The notes: generated from the sequence alone by a model not told the origin. DNA of 64,000 bases from CAYZMS01 sp964479625 (GCA_964479625.1 CAYZMS010000010.1:57155-121154), one strand, 5' to 3'. Positions 46,746 through 56,152 are shown, numbered from the stretch's first letter. Program-made: numbers and translations.

Positions 46746-48752
46746 TCAGTTCTGTGTTTCAGCACTGCCGTTCACATCACCCATCTTAATTCCTATAAAG
46801 TCTATGTCCAGAAGATCACCTGTAAAACTCTGAAGGGTAAAGCCGTTTGATTGCGGCATAGACCGGAAAGGATTGAACAGGTCTTCAAACTCGAAAAAGG
46901 CCGGGATAAAATACCAATCATCTACCTCCGCGAAACTCGCGTTCAACCCCAAAATCAGTTTCTGCATTTGGATCAAATCTATTGTTGTAACGGATTGGGT
47001 GGCATTTACATCGGCCGCGATAATCTGATAGGGGCTATCCAGCAAGTCAACACTTAGGATGTGCTTTTGCACTCTAATGAGATCCAGGGTTGTTATCCCA
47101 TTGAGCACATTGGGGTCCGAGCGCTCTACCGAAATTTGGTACATACTTCCATAGGGGACATTGGAAAAAACATACTGGCCGGTTTCGTCTGTATGAGTAC
47201 TCAATTCGAGCCCATTACTCCCGCTTAACCTGACTTCAGCCCGAAGCAGCGGCTGCCCGAATTCCGTATTTACCATGCCTGCAATCCTACCACCTCCCTG
47301 AACGGGGTTTTCCATCCCGTTGAGTTGGACCTGCCCTGTACCCAGGGGGTCCAGCCAATCCCGAAGGCGGGTTTGAGGGGTCCCTCCACCTTCCCAGGAG
47401 GTCGAGAAGCGACCAAAATAACCGGTGGTAAAGCCACAATTGGAAGAACCTCCGTGCAACTGGCCGATAATCCGTCGATTGTTATCGATCAGGGCGCTCC
47501 CACTCGACCCGATCTCAAAAGTTCCTTCTGAATAAATAACCCGATAATGGTGATTCGGGGGCGTCATCACTTCGTTATTCCACATAATGGAATTGGCAAA
47601 AACCTCTACTGGGTCCTCCCTTCGGGCTATTTTTTTAATGTCCCCACGAGGATGGTGGATGATGGTCGCATTATTCGAACGATTGGAAGGGTTTCTATCC
47701 CAACCCATAAAATAGCCTTCATATGCAGCCGGAACTGCACTGGCCAGCTCCAACAACAAAAAATCCGTATTTCGATAACCTGCCCGTTGCGTACACCCCA
47801 GAATGGATTGAAAGCCTGGTTCGCTCGAGGGGTTTTGACAGGAAGCCCCTTCATAGCCAAAATCAAAACGCCAAAAATCATAAAGGGGTGTATAACTATC
47901 CTGGCAATGGTAGGCGCTAAGCAAATAAGGCGTTCCATTCCTTGCGGTATTATTGATAAGCGATCCGGTACAATAACCGGTCCCCTCTTCAACTACCAGA
48001 ATTATGCGGGCCACTGCGCGCTTTTCTTTCTCAAAAGCCTGGCCCATGGTGCAGGCGATGTTCTGGTGGCAATCAAAAGAGGCACCGAACCCTAAGTCCT
48101 CCACCGAGGAACCACCAAAGATGCTGAACTCAGCCTTAGCCAATTCTAAGGTTTCCCGTTCGTATATCTCATCCACACGGAAAATATGAAGTCGACCTTT
48201 TCCTTTTACTTCTTTTGGTTCATAGTATTCCAAAATAGCGGTTTCCCCTTCAATAAAGCCGATCAGGAATTTATTGTTTTCCGGATTATTAAAACTGGTG
48301 TAGGCGCCCAGGATCTGTCGACCGTCAGGTTGGTAAAGATGGAGCATACTTCCTGAGGGAAGGAAAAAATCATCGAACAGGAGAGCCATTCCCATGCCCC
48401 CTTTACCTTTGACCTTTAAACGCCAAACCCGATCACCATTAGACAGTTCAGTCCATTGACCGGCATTTAAAGGGTCAAGATCAACAGACAAAGGTGCTGC
48501 AAACCTGGTGGAAGGTCGCTGGGCATCCTCCTTGCGCAATTGCTTTAGCCGCAGACGCGGCAGACTTTCCTCCAGGACATCGTTGCGTAATTCAGGAAAG
48601 TTGCCCTGGAAGCTTTGGGGAAGTATACCCTGGATTTGCTGGGCAAAAAGAGTAGATCCTGTTGCTCCAAAAAGCAACAGCATACTCCCCAGAAAAAACG
48701 GAAGGAGCGGCTTTCTACTTTTCCAGTATGCCTTCATGGTCGGTATGTTCAT
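46746..48752 (-). CDS. Secreted trypsin-like (lysyl endopeptidase-type) peptidase with CarboxypepD_reg and dockerin-like domains
   Basis: 668 residues; ATG 48737 (MKAYWKSRKP) five codons in is an equally good start with the signal LLPFFLGSMLLLFGATGSTL. A beta-rich propeptide region covers about 30-210. The chymotrypsin-fold domain shows YCTGSLINNTARNG with PYLLSAYHC (catalytic His), NTDFLLLELAS (Asp) and FEIGSSGSALID (Ser), as in Achromobacter lysyl endopeptidase-like proteins. A CarboxypepD_reg-like segment (GGRIAGMVNTEFGQPLLRAE) follows. The end carries two dockerin-like calcium motifs (GITTLDLIRVQKHIL, and ADVNATQSVTTIDLIQMQK) and closes IKMGDVNGSA. No canonical T9SS sorting domain is seen. 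Confidence 0.85.
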   Translation of the reverse strand: MNIPTMKAYWKSRKPLLPFFLGSMLLLFGATGSTLFAQQIQGILPQSFQGNFPELRNDVLEESLPRLRLKQLRKEDAQRPSTRFAAPLSVDLDPLNAGQWTELSNGDRVWRLKVKGKGGMGMALLFDDFFLPSGSMLHLYQPDGRQILGAYTSFNNPENNKFLIGFIEGETAILEYYEPKEVKGKGRLHIFRVDEIYERETLELAKAEFSIFGGSSVEDLGFGASFDCHQNIACTMGQAFEKEKRAVARIILVVEEGTGYCTGSLINNTARNGTPYLLSAYHCQDSYTPLYDFWRFDFGYEGASCQNPSSEPGFQSILGCTQRAGYRNTDFLLLELASAVPAAYEGYFMGWDRNPSNRSNNATIIHHPRGDIKKIARREDPVEVFANSIMWNNEVMTPPNHHYRVIYSEGTFEIGSSGSALIDNNRRIIGQLHGGSSNCGFTTGYFGRFSTSWEGGGTPQTRLRDWLDPLGTGQVQLNGMENPVQGGGRIAGMVNTEFGQPLLRAEVRLSGSNGLELSTHTDETGQYVFSNVPYGSMYQISVERSDPNVLNGITTLDLIRVQKHILSVDLLDSPYQIIAADVNATQSVTTIDLIQMQKLILGLNASFAEVDDWYFIPAFFEFEDLFNPFRSMPQSNGFTLQSFTGDLLDIDFIGIKMGDVNGSAETQN

Positions 48753-48909
48753 TAAGCCAATGCCTCCTAATTTCAGAAGAAGGCGGTTCAGCTTTGGGGA
48801 TCATTGGGGCAGTTCAACTTCCCTTAATTAAATTAAACTTAAAGGTACGGGAAAATCAATGGAAAGGCTAGAATAAATCAGGGCATAAGTAGCCCGATCT
48901 GCCCTACTC

Positions 48910-49467
48910 TTACTGTCCGTACAAAAATTTAATAGCCGACTCATTTACTTCTTCTACCTTAAGCCTGAAATCAAGTGCCTCCTCCGGCGATTGATATTTT
49001 TTTGCCTTTACCTCTTCTAATGCTGCTTCTGTATCGGCCTGGCGGGTTTCTGCTTTTAACACCTCCCCAATGGTATACCAAAAACGATGCTCAACTATTT
49101 CCCCTTCTGAGGGTACCCGCTCCACCAGTTGTATGACACGGCGGTTGCGCAGGAAATATCGCCAGGAACTGCCATTACTAATCTTGCTTTCGATGATTAC
49201 CGGCTCTCCCTTGTCGTAGAAAGCGGTCACTTCATGCATTACATCTCCTCTGGAGACATTGATCGGGCCCCGTGGTTCCAGGCTGTCCAGTTCTGCTTCG
49301 ATCTCCTCCACTGCCTGCTCGATTTGCTTTACATTTTCATAGCCCAGGACCTCCATTTCTCTTTCTGTGCCAGAAGAATCAGTATCCGTGGCAGGACTTC
49401 CATCGTTTTGGCAAGAAAAAACAAAAGATCCCATTAGGAGGACAAAAACAAAAAATTTCGTTTGCAT
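48910..49467 (-). CDS. Putative lipoprotein, hypothetical
   Basis: 185 residues. The N-terminus is a lipoprotein signal (FVFVLLMGSFVFSCQND, Cys19), followed by a Ser/Thr/Asp-rich linker and a helix with many Glu (IEQAVEEIEAELDSLEP). The remaining part has alternating strands (EVTAFYDKGEPVIIESKI, HRFWYTIGEVLKAET), a small beta domain. I recognise no family or activity. It has its own spacers on both sides (157 bases upstream to the peptidase stop orientation, 96 downstream to pullulanase), so it is probably monocistronic. Confidence 0.7.
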   Translation of the reverse strand: MQTKFFVFVLLMGSFVFSCQNDGSPATDTDSSGTEREMEVLGYENVKQIEQAVEEIEAELDSLEPRGPINVSRGDVMHEVTAFYDKGEPVIIESKISNGSSWRYFLRNRRVIQLVERVPSEGEIVEHRFWYTIGEVLKAETRQADTEAALEEVKAKKYQSPEEALDFRLKVEEVNESAIKFLYGQ

Positions 49468-49563
49468 TACCAGCTAATTTTTAAGTAATGGTTATTGAAG
49501 GAAAAAAGCTAAGGGCACCCCTTATTTTTTTCTGGAATCTATTTTCGAGCTCTTTCGGGCTCA

Positions 49564-51576
49564 CTATTTTCCATCTTTTATGATCGGTGCGGATTTCTCC
49601 GATTCGGAAAATAGAATGACTGCTTCCCGGGCCGGGACCAATAAATTATTTGCGGTAAAGCTATTTATGCCATTCGGGTCTATTTTTGTTCCTAAGAGGG
49701 CGACCTGCCAGTTCTTTTTCTCCACTATAAGGTTGGCTGGTTTTTCTCCCCCGTTATAGGCTACCACAATTTCATCCCAGGGGTCTCCTACGGAAGCCCC
49801 ATCCAGATGAAAAGCCACCAAATGATCTGAACGGGTGGGCAGGAAGCGAAGGTACTGACGCACCTCAGCGCCTGTTTTTAATCGAAATGCAGGGTGTTGT
49901 TTTCGCAAACGGATCAGGGCTCGAACGAAGTCAAAGGTTTCCAAATAATCGTGCTTCCTTCTCCAATCCAGTTGATTGACCGAATCAGGAGATTGATAAG
50001 AGTTCTCTTCCCCACCTTTGGTCCGCATAAATTCCGACCCCGCATGTAAAAAAGGCACTCCCTGAGCCGTTAAGACAACCGACAGGGCTAATTGGTGCAT
50101 TTTTTCCCGTTCTTCCTCTAAGGCGTCCGGTATGGAGACCGCCAGTTTATCCCACAAACTGAGATTATCATGACAAGAAACATAGGAAATCGTCTGCAAG
50201 GGGTGCGCTGCCCAAGCTTCTTTCGAATACCGGACCTCTGAATAATTGATCTCCGGATGATAGACAGAGCCCGCAATGCCAAACTTCAAACTTTCTTTCA
50301 GCCCGGCAGCACCAGAAACAAAACCCCGATCGGTAGGGGTAAACACATGTCCTTTCAAAGCATCTCGAAGATCATCACTAAAGGTGGCCACTCCACCAAG
50401 TTGGGCAGTATGGGCTTTTAAAGCCAATTGTTCGCTCGGCAAAGGCGTAGAATCGGCTGTCCAGCCCTCCCCGTAAACAAAAATAGATGGGTCTATTGCA
50501 TTCAGGGCCTCGCGGACGGCATTCATAGTCTCTATATCGTGCAAACCCATGAGGTCGAACCGGAAACCATCAACATGATACTCTTTTGCCCAATAGGTAA
50601 CGGATTCGACAATAAATTTTCGAACCATGGATCGCTCCGAGGCCACCTCGTTCCCACAGGCAGAACCGTTCGAGAAGGATCCATCCTCACTAAAGCGGTA
50701 AAAATAGCCAGGTGCGATTTGATTGAAAACAGAGGTTTCTGTAGCTCCCGTATGATTATACACCACATCCATAACAAGCCCGATCCTTCGGTCGTGCAGG
50801 GCTTTGACCATCTGTTTGAATTCCCTGATACGGGTCCGCCCGTCAAAAGGGTTGGTACTGTAGCTTCCTTCGGGTACGTTGTAATGTTGAGGATCATAAC
50901 CCCAGTTGAAGTTATTTTCTTCCAGTCGGGTCTCGTCTATGGATCGAAAATCGAAACTGGGCAACAGGTGTACATGGGTAATGCCTAATTCAGTCAGGTG
51001 ATCCAGGCCGGTCGTCAACCCATCGGGACTTAAAGTATAGGCCTGCGCCAGACCAAGAAATTTACCTTTTTCTTTTATTCCGGAGGAAAAGTGGGTAGAA
51101 AGGTCACGAAGGTGCAATTCATAAAGCACTATGTTTTCAGGATCCAAGCGTGGCCCCTGGTCCAATGCCCAGCCCTCGGGGTCGGTCGCATCGAGGTTTA
51201 TGATCATTCCTCGTTTGCCGTTCACTCCGACCGCACGGGCATAGGGGTCAAGGGTCTCCTGCAACCACTGCCCTTCGGATTGGATCTGTAAGGTATAGTA
51301 TTGATTTTCAAAATCTCCTTCCAGGACAGTCTGCCAGCTTCCCTGCTCTCCTCTCTCCAGTTCCTGCTGCAGGGTCGCTTCTCCACCCTGCCCGGCCTCA
51401 TAGATCCGAAGCCATACTTGCTCCGCAGCTGGGGACCAAATGCGAAACACCGTTCGTTCTGGTGTCCAGTGTACCCCCAGATCACTTCCCTGGTAAACGG
51501 GATAATCTTCAAAGTTCATGGGTTGGGCATTTAACCAGCATGGTAGTAAAAACAACAAGCAGATCCACTGCCTCAT
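49564..51576 (-). CDS. pulA: Type I pullulanase, secreted
   Basis: 670 residues with a signal peptide (MRQWICLLFLLPCWLNAQP). Type I pullulanase hydrolyses alpha-1,6 branches of pullulan, glycogen or starch-derived dextrins. A CBM48-like domain is at about 35-115, then the GH13 barrel with the pullulanase signature in the form FNWGYDP (223-229; the usual first residue is Tyr), VMDVVYNHTG (270-279), nucleophile Asp341 in DGFRFDLMGL, acid Glu370 in FVYGEGW and Asp470 in YVSCHDN. A C-terminal beta domain completes it. It lies 6 bases downstream of the glycosyltransferase gene, but the shared transcript does not prove a shared pathway. Confidence 0.95.
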   Translation of the reverse strand: MRQWICLLFLLPCWLNAQPMNFEDYPVYQGSDLGVHWTPERTVFRIWSPAAEQVWLRIYEAGQGGEATLQQELERGEQGSWQTVLEGDFENQYYTLQIQSEGQWLQETLDPYARAVGVNGKRGMIINLDATDPEGWALDQGPRLDPENIVLYELHLRDLSTHFSSGIKEKGKFLGLAQAYTLSPDGLTTGLDHLTELGITHVHLLPSFDFRSIDETRLEENNFNWGYDPQHYNVPEGSYSTNPFDGRTRIREFKQMVKALHDRRIGLVMDVVYNHTGATETSVFNQIAPGYFYRFSEDGSFSNGSACGNEVASERSMVRKFIVESVTYWAKEYHVDGFRFDLMGLHDIETMNAVREALNAIDPSIFVYGEGWTADSTPLPSEQLALKAHTAQLGGVATFSDDLRDALKGHVFTPTDRGFVSGAAGLKESLKFGIAGSVYHPEINYSEVRYSKEAWAAHPLQTISYVSCHDNLSLWDKLAVSIPDALEEEREKMHQLALSVVLTAQGVPFLHAGSEFMRTKGGEENSYQSPDSVNQLDWRRKHDYLETFDFVRALIRLRKQHPAFRLKTGAEVRQYLRFLPTRSDHLVAFHLDGASVGDPWDEIVVAYNGGEKPANLIVEKKNWQVALLGTKIDPNGINSFTANNLLVPAREAVILFSESEKSAPIIKDGK

Positions 51577-51582
51577 AAGCCA

Positions 51583-52857
51583 TTATTTTCGATTTAAAAT
51601 AACTAGGGCATAATTTTTCCAGCTGAGGTATTCGGCTTTTTCTGCAATATTGGCCCTCGGAATAGGTTGCTCCAGGAAGCGTTCCATTTGCCGGGCCATA
51701 TCCTCAATATTTGCTGCTTCTGCCAGGTAGCCGTTTTTACCGTCTTCTATGGTTTCAGGAAAATGGCCGACCCGTGTAGCCAAAATGGGTAGCGAAAAAT
51801 TGTAGCTCAGCGATTCTATGCCCGAAGGAGTAGCCGTTTCATAAAACAATAAAACGCAGTCGCTTGCCTGAAAGTATTTGTGGACGTCTTCGTTGGGAAT
51901 GAAGCTGTTAAAAACTGCCGTTCGGTCTTCCAGATCCAATTGTTCGATCAATTCCAGAGGGCGGTAGTCCCGTTCGTCATCTGCTTTACTTAAAAAGACG
52001 GCCTTGGCCAGGCCAAAGAGAGTGTTTTTTATACGGGTCGAAAGTTTGTTCTGGTCAAGGGTTTTCCAAAAGGATTCTCCACAGATCAGCAGGGATACAT
52101 CATCCCGACGGTCAGCCAGTTGCTTAAAAGCGGGAATAACATAGTGCAATCCCTTATACTTTCGAATAAAGCCAAAGAACAGGAAAACGTGTTCTTTTAG
52201 CCCGTTTTCCTCTTTGAAGGCGGCTACATCAAAATCCTCTTGTGGTTGAAAAAGATCATAAATGGGATGGTAGAGTTGCAGTACCGTTTGGGTATCGGAG
52301 GCCAGCGTTCGATCTCCATCCTTGTTCAGTTCGAATTGCTTATGGGGGAAAAGCGCCTGTAGTTCCCGGTACGTCTTAAGGGCGTGCACAATATAGGTAT
52401 CGGCCTTTTCGATCCCCATCTTGGTAAAATAGCGATCGATGGAGCTGTTTTCCTTTTGGACTACAAAGTGCAGGTCCACGATCACCTCGGGTGCGTTCTC
52501 TGCTTTTTTTAACCGTCGAATGATCTGTCCTAAGGGCAGCCCCTGAATGGCGATGGCCCACTGAAAGAGCACCAGATCGGCCCCCAGGCCCAGTATGTAG
52601 CCAACGGTTTCCGACCAGGTCCGTGGGTCATTGTAGTTGGTAATGTATCTTACCTGGACTCCGGTTCCCTCCATGAAGTCCTGTTTGCTGCTTTTGTCCA
52701 CAAATTCCCTAGGAATGATAGCCGGGTATTGTTGAGTCCAGGAAACGATATGCACTTCTGTTTCCGGCTGACGGTCCATAGCCCGGGCCAGAGAAGTGTT
52801 ATAGTTCGAAATACCGCCTTTGAATTTGGGCCCTGGCCCAAAGCAGACTATTTTCAT
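51583..52857 (-). CDS. Glycosyltransferase of GT-B fold (GT4-like)
   Basis: 424 residues. The N-terminus has the GT-B glycine-rich opening KIVCFGPGPKFKGGISNYNT, the C-terminal donor domain has KEHVFLFFGFIRKYKGLHYV, SDCVLLFYETATPSGIESLS and LPILATRVGHFPETIEDGKN, the usual GT4 order with the E-x7-E-like site. It transfers a sugar from an activated donor to an unknown acceptor, probably in exopolysaccharide or glycolipid synthesis. Its ATG overlaps the end of the epimerase gene by four bases (52854-52857), so translation is coupled. Confidence 0.92.
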   Translation of the reverse strand: MKIVCFGPGPKFKGGISNYNTSLARAMDRQPETEVHIVSWTQQYPAIIPREFVDKSSKQDFMEGTGVQVRYITNYNDPRTWSETVGYILGLGADLVLFQWAIAIQGLPLGQIIRRLKKAENAPEVIVDLHFVVQKENSSIDRYFTKMGIEKADTYIVHALKTYRELQALFPHKQFELNKDGDRTLASDTQTVLQLYHPIYDLFQPQEDFDVAAFKEENGLKEHVFLFFGFIRKYKGLHYVIPAFKQLADRRDDVSLLICGESFWKTLDQNKLSTRIKNTLFGLAKAVFLSKADDERDYRPLELIEQLDLEDRTAVFNSFIPNEDVHKYFQASDCVLLFYETATPSGIESLSYNFSLPILATRVGHFPETIEDGKNGYLAEAANIEDMARQMERFLEQPIPRANIAEKAEYLSWKNYALVILNRK

Positions 52858-53912
52858 GATTTTTGCTTTTCCAATCGCTCTACGGCTTTATTGTACACCC
52901 GTCGAAGTCCTTCTTCCAGAGAGATCTTGGCCTCCCAGCCCAGTTTTTCCTTCACAAAATCCATATTGCAGTAGCGGGAATATACCCCAACTGGTTTGTC
53001 CAGCAAGGGTTTGATCTCAGGTTCATACCCTGCAAATTTGGTAAATATGCTAATGATCTCCCGGAAGGTCGTCAGTCGGCCCATTCCGATATTGATGGCT
53101 GTCCCGTCATGAATGTTATCCATGGCTACTTCCACACAATCCAGAACATCGTCGATATGCACAAAGTCGCGCCCCTGGTGCCCAGAACCCCAGACTTCAA
53201 AAGGATCTTCTTTCCCTGCAGCTCTGGCAGCGATTGCCGGTATGGGATAGGTCAGATCCTGGTCTTCACCATAGCCGGAGAATGGACGAATACAGGTGAT
53301 CGAAACGCCGTAATATTCCGCAGCGATCTGTGCCAGATATTCTCCAGTGAGTTTCGACCATCCGTAGGTCATATCTGGTTTTCCGATATTATCCAGGCTT
53401 ATATCGGATTCGGAAAGGGCTATGGCATCGGATTCGGTTTGGAGGTCTACCGGGTAGGCAGCACTGGAGCTGGGATATAATACCCGTTCGGGTTTATGGC
53501 GACAAACCCAGTAAAAAAATTCTGCATCGATCGAAAGGTCCAGTGCCACCATCATAGGGTCGCCGTCGATCTTTGCTCTTCCGCCCACAATGGCTGCAAA
53601 GTGAAAGACATCATTAAAACCTTCAGCTTCCAGGCCATAGGTTTCGGATAGCCATTGCATCCCCTCGTGCAATGGACGCAATACGTTTCGAATATCATCC
53701 TGGATAAAAAGCAACCGATCACCTTCCCCAAAGAATTGCCCATTCGAACCGACCTTTTTCCCGGCAGGGGCATCCAGCCAGGTTTCCGGATGCATACCTA
53801 CAGTTAGGTCATCGACAAAGAGGATGCGGTCTTCTGTTTTGGTATACAATCGTTTGACCATATTTCGGCCCACGAACCCGCAGCCGCCGGAGACCAGATG
53901 TAATTTTTGCAT
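52854..53912 (-). CDS. NAD-dependent epimerase/dehydratase (extended SDR)
   Basis: 352 residues. The Rossmann motif GGCGFVGRNM is at residues 9-18 and the catalytic Tyr-x3-Lys is in MTYGWSKLTGEYLAQ, with Ser in the YPSSSAAYPVD strand. The RPFSGYGEDQDLTYPIPAIA and RDFVHIDDVLDCVEVAM blocks are typical of UDP-sugar or dTDP-sugar epimerases and dehydratases. The sugar cannot be named from sequence. It lies between the GT2 gene (19-base gap) and the coupled GT4 gene, forming a small sugar cluster. Confidence 0.93.
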   Translation of the reverse strand: MQKLHLVSGGCGFVGRNMVKRLYTKTEDRILFVDDLTVGMHPETWLDAPAGKKVGSNGQFFGEGDRLLFIQDDIRNVLRPLHEGMQWLSETYGLEAEGFNDVFHFAAIVGGRAKIDGDPMMVALDLSIDAEFFYWVCRHKPERVLYPSSSAAYPVDLQTESDAIALSESDISLDNIGKPDMTYGWSKLTGEYLAQIAAEYYGVSITCIRPFSGYGEDQDLTYPIPAIAARAAGKEDPFEVWGSGHQGRDFVHIDDVLDCVEVAMDNIHDGTAINIGMGRLTTFREIISIFTKFAGYEPEIKPLLDKPVGVYSRYCNMDFVKEKLGWEAKISLEEGLRRVYNKAVERLEKQKS

Positions 53913-53931
53913 GAGTTTAGCATTTCATTGA

Positions 53932-54900
53932 TCAATGTTCCGCCAGGGTTTTCCCCAAGGTGGTTTCTATTGCATATCTATTTCGATTTGGAGCATTCCG
54001 GGAGACCAATTCGGCTATAAAACCGGCCAGAAATAACTGTGTCCCCAAGACTATACAGGTCAGGGCTATATAGAAAAAGGGAGAATTGGCAACTAATTGG
54101 GCTGGAACCCCTCTGTTGAGGGCAATGAGTTTATCCGCACCAATCCAAATGGTAGATAACAGGCCAATCAGAAAAAGAATGGTCCCGAACGACCCAAAAA
54201 AGTGCATAGGCGCTTTTCGAAAGCGTCCTACAAAGGTAATCGAAAGCAGGTCCAGAAAGCCATTGACGAAGCGTTCCAATCCAAATTTGGTGGTTCCGTA
54301 TTTTCGGGCACGATGTTCAACTACCTTTTCGCCAATGTTGCGAAAGCCCGCCCATTTTGCCAGTAAGGGGATGTAACGATGCATTTCTCCATACACTTCG
54401 ATCCCGTGCACCACTTCCGAACGATAGGCTTTAAGTCCGCAATTGAAGTCATGCAGTTTAATTCCGCTCATCCAACGGGTAACCCGGTTAAAGAATTTAC
54501 TGGGAAGGGTCTTGATCAGTGGATCATAGCGTTTTTTCTTCCAACCGGAGACCAGATCGAACCCCTCCTCGGTGATCATTCGGAACAAGGGGAGGATCTC
54601 GTCAGGGCTATCCTGCAGGTCAGCATCCATCGTGATGACTACCCGGCCTTCGGAGGCATGAAAACCGGTATTTAGTGCAGCTGATTTACCGTTATTCCTT
54701 CGGAACTTGATGCCTTTGACCCTTGGGTTCCGATGGTGCAGGTCCTGGATAACCGACCAGGAATTGTCGGTGCTGCCATCATCGACCATGATGATCTCGT
54801 AATCGTACCCTTCCGCTTCAACGACCTTCCTAATCCAGGCCTCCAGTTCAGGCAGGGATTCTTCTTCGTTCAGGAGGGGAATAACTACCGATAGATCCAT
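53932..54900 (-). CDS. Polyprenyl-phosphate glycosyltransferase (GT2, DPM1/GtrB-like)
   Basis: 322 residues. The GT-A domain shows LSVVIPLLNEEESLPELEAW, MVDDGSTDNSW (donor-binding Asp pair), TMDADLQDSPDEILPLF (metal DxD-like site) and DFNCGLKAYRSEVVHGI. Two C-terminal membrane helices (FGTILFLIGLLSTIWIGADK and FYIALTCIVLGTQLFLAGFI) complete the GtrB type. Such enzymes attach a hexose to undecaprenyl phosphate for modification of surface glycans. It lies between the DUF4199 gene (3 bases) and the epimerase. The order DUF4199-GT2-DUF4199-dihydroorotase-like-BatA is a familiar Bacteroidota neighbourhood, as far as I recall. Confidence 0.94.
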   Translation of the reverse strand: MDLSVVIPLLNEEESLPELEAWIRKVVEAEGYDYEIIMVDDGSTDNSWSVIQDLHHRNPRVKGIKFRRNNGKSAALNTGFHASEGRVVITMDADLQDSPDEILPLFRMITEEGFDLVSGWKKKRYDPLIKTLPSKFFNRVTRWMSGIKLHDFNCGLKAYRSEVVHGIEVYGEMHRYIPLLAKWAGFRNIGEKVVEHRARKYGTTKFGLERFVNGFLDLLSITFVGRFRKAPMHFFGSFGTILFLIGLLSTIWIGADKLIALNRGVPAQLVANSPFFYIALTCIVLGTQLFLAGFIAELVSRNAPNRNRYAIETTLGKTLAEH

Positions 54901-54903
54901 GGC

Positions 54904-55407
54904 TTATTGTTCTTTCATCAGATAGGCCAAACCCAGGGACAAAAGGAATCCAAGGATAAGGCTTTGGGCCCAACCGAACAACATATCGTTCAGCTTTGGT
55001 TCGAAGTCGTCGTTCTCATAAGCTTCTCGCAGGGCTTCCGTTCGTTCGAGACCGAAAAAACCGGCCTGTTGTTCGAGGGTGGCCAGTATTTGCTCGCGCT
55101 GCAAATCTATCAAACCCGGATCAATAAAACGGAATAAGGTGAAATAAAAAAGATGATAAAGCCCAGCAGCCAGAATATAGACCACAAAGGCAGTTTTCAG
55201 GGCCTGTTGTAAGCTCAGTGGGGCCTTCGTTTTTTGTTCTTCCCGAAGGGCGAGATACATGCCGACCAGCCAAAAGGTGAGTACCGACCATTGAACACCA
55301 GCGTTTAAGACCCAGGCGGGCCGGATAAGGTAAGCACCAAAAACACCTGCTATTGCCGCCAGGCCAGCAAGTAGTCCGAAACGTATACCTGGTTCTTTTT
55401 GCATCAT
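54904..55407 (-). CDS. DUF4199 membrane protein (first copy)
   Basis: 167 residues with four predicted membrane helices (IRFGLLAGLAAIAGVFGAYL, VLNAGVQWSVLTFWLVGMYL, ALKTAFVVYILAAGLYHLFY and AQSLILGFLLSLGLAYLMKE). The family DUF4199 is confined mainly to Bacteroidota; the conserved helix 3 and the following loop IDPGLIDLQREQILATLEQQ are present. The function is unknown. Its stop is 3 bases before the GT2 start, so they are co-transcribed. It differs from the second copy by its long charged loop EALREAYENDDFEPKLND. Confidence 0.85.
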   Translation of the reverse strand: MMQKEPGIRFGLLAGLAAIAGVFGAYLIRPAWVLNAGVQWSVLTFWLVGMYLALREEQKTKAPLSLQQALKTAFVVYILAAGLYHLFYFTLFRFIDPGLIDLQREQILATLEQQAGFFGLERTEALREAYENDDFEPKLNDMLFGWAQSLILGFLLSLGLAYLMKEQ

Positions 55408-55479
55408 TACAATAGTAGTTGAGTCTCTGACATTCTAAAAGGGGAAATTCCTACTTCCAGGTACCAGCAAAAAAGGGAT

Positions 55480-55512
55480 CTAGTTTGATCGATCCCGAGG
55501 CGATCAAACTGG
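55480..55512 (-). terminator. Rho-independent terminator after the second DUF4199 gene
   Basis: AGTTTGATCG (55482-55491) and CGATCAAACT (55501-55510) form a perfect 10-bp stem, extended by a wobble and a C-G pair, around ATCCCGAGG. On the minus strand it is followed by six T (55474-55469), so it ends transcripts coming from the DUF4199 gene at 55577. Confidence 0.75.
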
Positions 55513-55576
55513 AAAAAACAAACAAGGACAGTGCCTCAAATCGGTGCAATTTGGAGACATATTTCAGTCTTCCTCT

Positions 55577-56152
55577 TTAGGCGTTAGTCGGCTGTTTTTG
55601 GCTGATACCGGCAACCACCAGGGAAATGATCAACCCAAAGAACAAGGTCCCTAAGAATCCAAAGAGGGTAAAAGAAACCGGATTGAATATAAAGGACATA
55701 GGTTTCATCATTTCCTCGGCCTCGGAGGCGCTCACCCCTTGTTGATCCATGATCTGCTCCTTGCTCATGTCCATAATCTCACCAATTAAATCCGGTTCGA
55801 TTACGGTGAAGAAAAGAAAAGTCCAAACTGCTGTAATCAGAGCAACCACCAGGGTGACGGAGAAGCCCAGCCCGAAACCGCGACCGAACTTTATGAACCC
55901 GCCCAGGTCCTGGTCCCTGTGCTGCTTAACAGCCATAAAGATGACCCCAAACATTACGGCTAACTGGATCAGGGAATTGATCCAGTTACCGGATTGATTG
56001 CCGGATGCGGGATCGGTGATCCCTGCCAGGTGTAAAGCCAGGCCCAGGGCGATCAAAATAAGGGCTCCGATTCCTCCATAGCGCAAGGCTAAAGGACGAT
56101 AAAAAGGCTGGTTTTCCGAATTAGACTGCTCAATTTGGTCAACAGTACTCAT
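55577..56152 (-). CDS. DUF4199 membrane protein (second copy)
   Basis: 191 residues with four predicted membrane helices (ALRYGGIGALILIALGLALH, INSLIQLAVMFGVIFMAVKQ, GFGLGFSVTLVVALITAVWT and SFTLFGFLGTLFFGLIISLV). The family motif HRDQDLGGFIKFGRGFGLGF and the Met-rich helix EIMDMSKEQIMDQQGVSASE are characteristic of DUF4199. The function is unknown. A terminator follows at 55480-55512, so it is transcribed apart from the GT2 cluster. Its N-terminus (MSTVDQIEQSNSENQPFYRP) is polar and cytoplasmic. Confidence 0.85.
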   Translation of the reverse strand: MSTVDQIEQSNSENQPFYRPLALRYGGIGALILIALGLALHLAGITDPASGNQSGNWINSLIQLAVMFGVIFMAVKQHRDQDLGGFIKFGRGFGLGFSVTLVVALITAVWTFLFFTVIEPDLIGEIMDMSKEQIMDQQGVSASEAEEMMKPMSFIFNPVSFTLFGFLGTLFFGLIISLVVAGISQKQPTNA

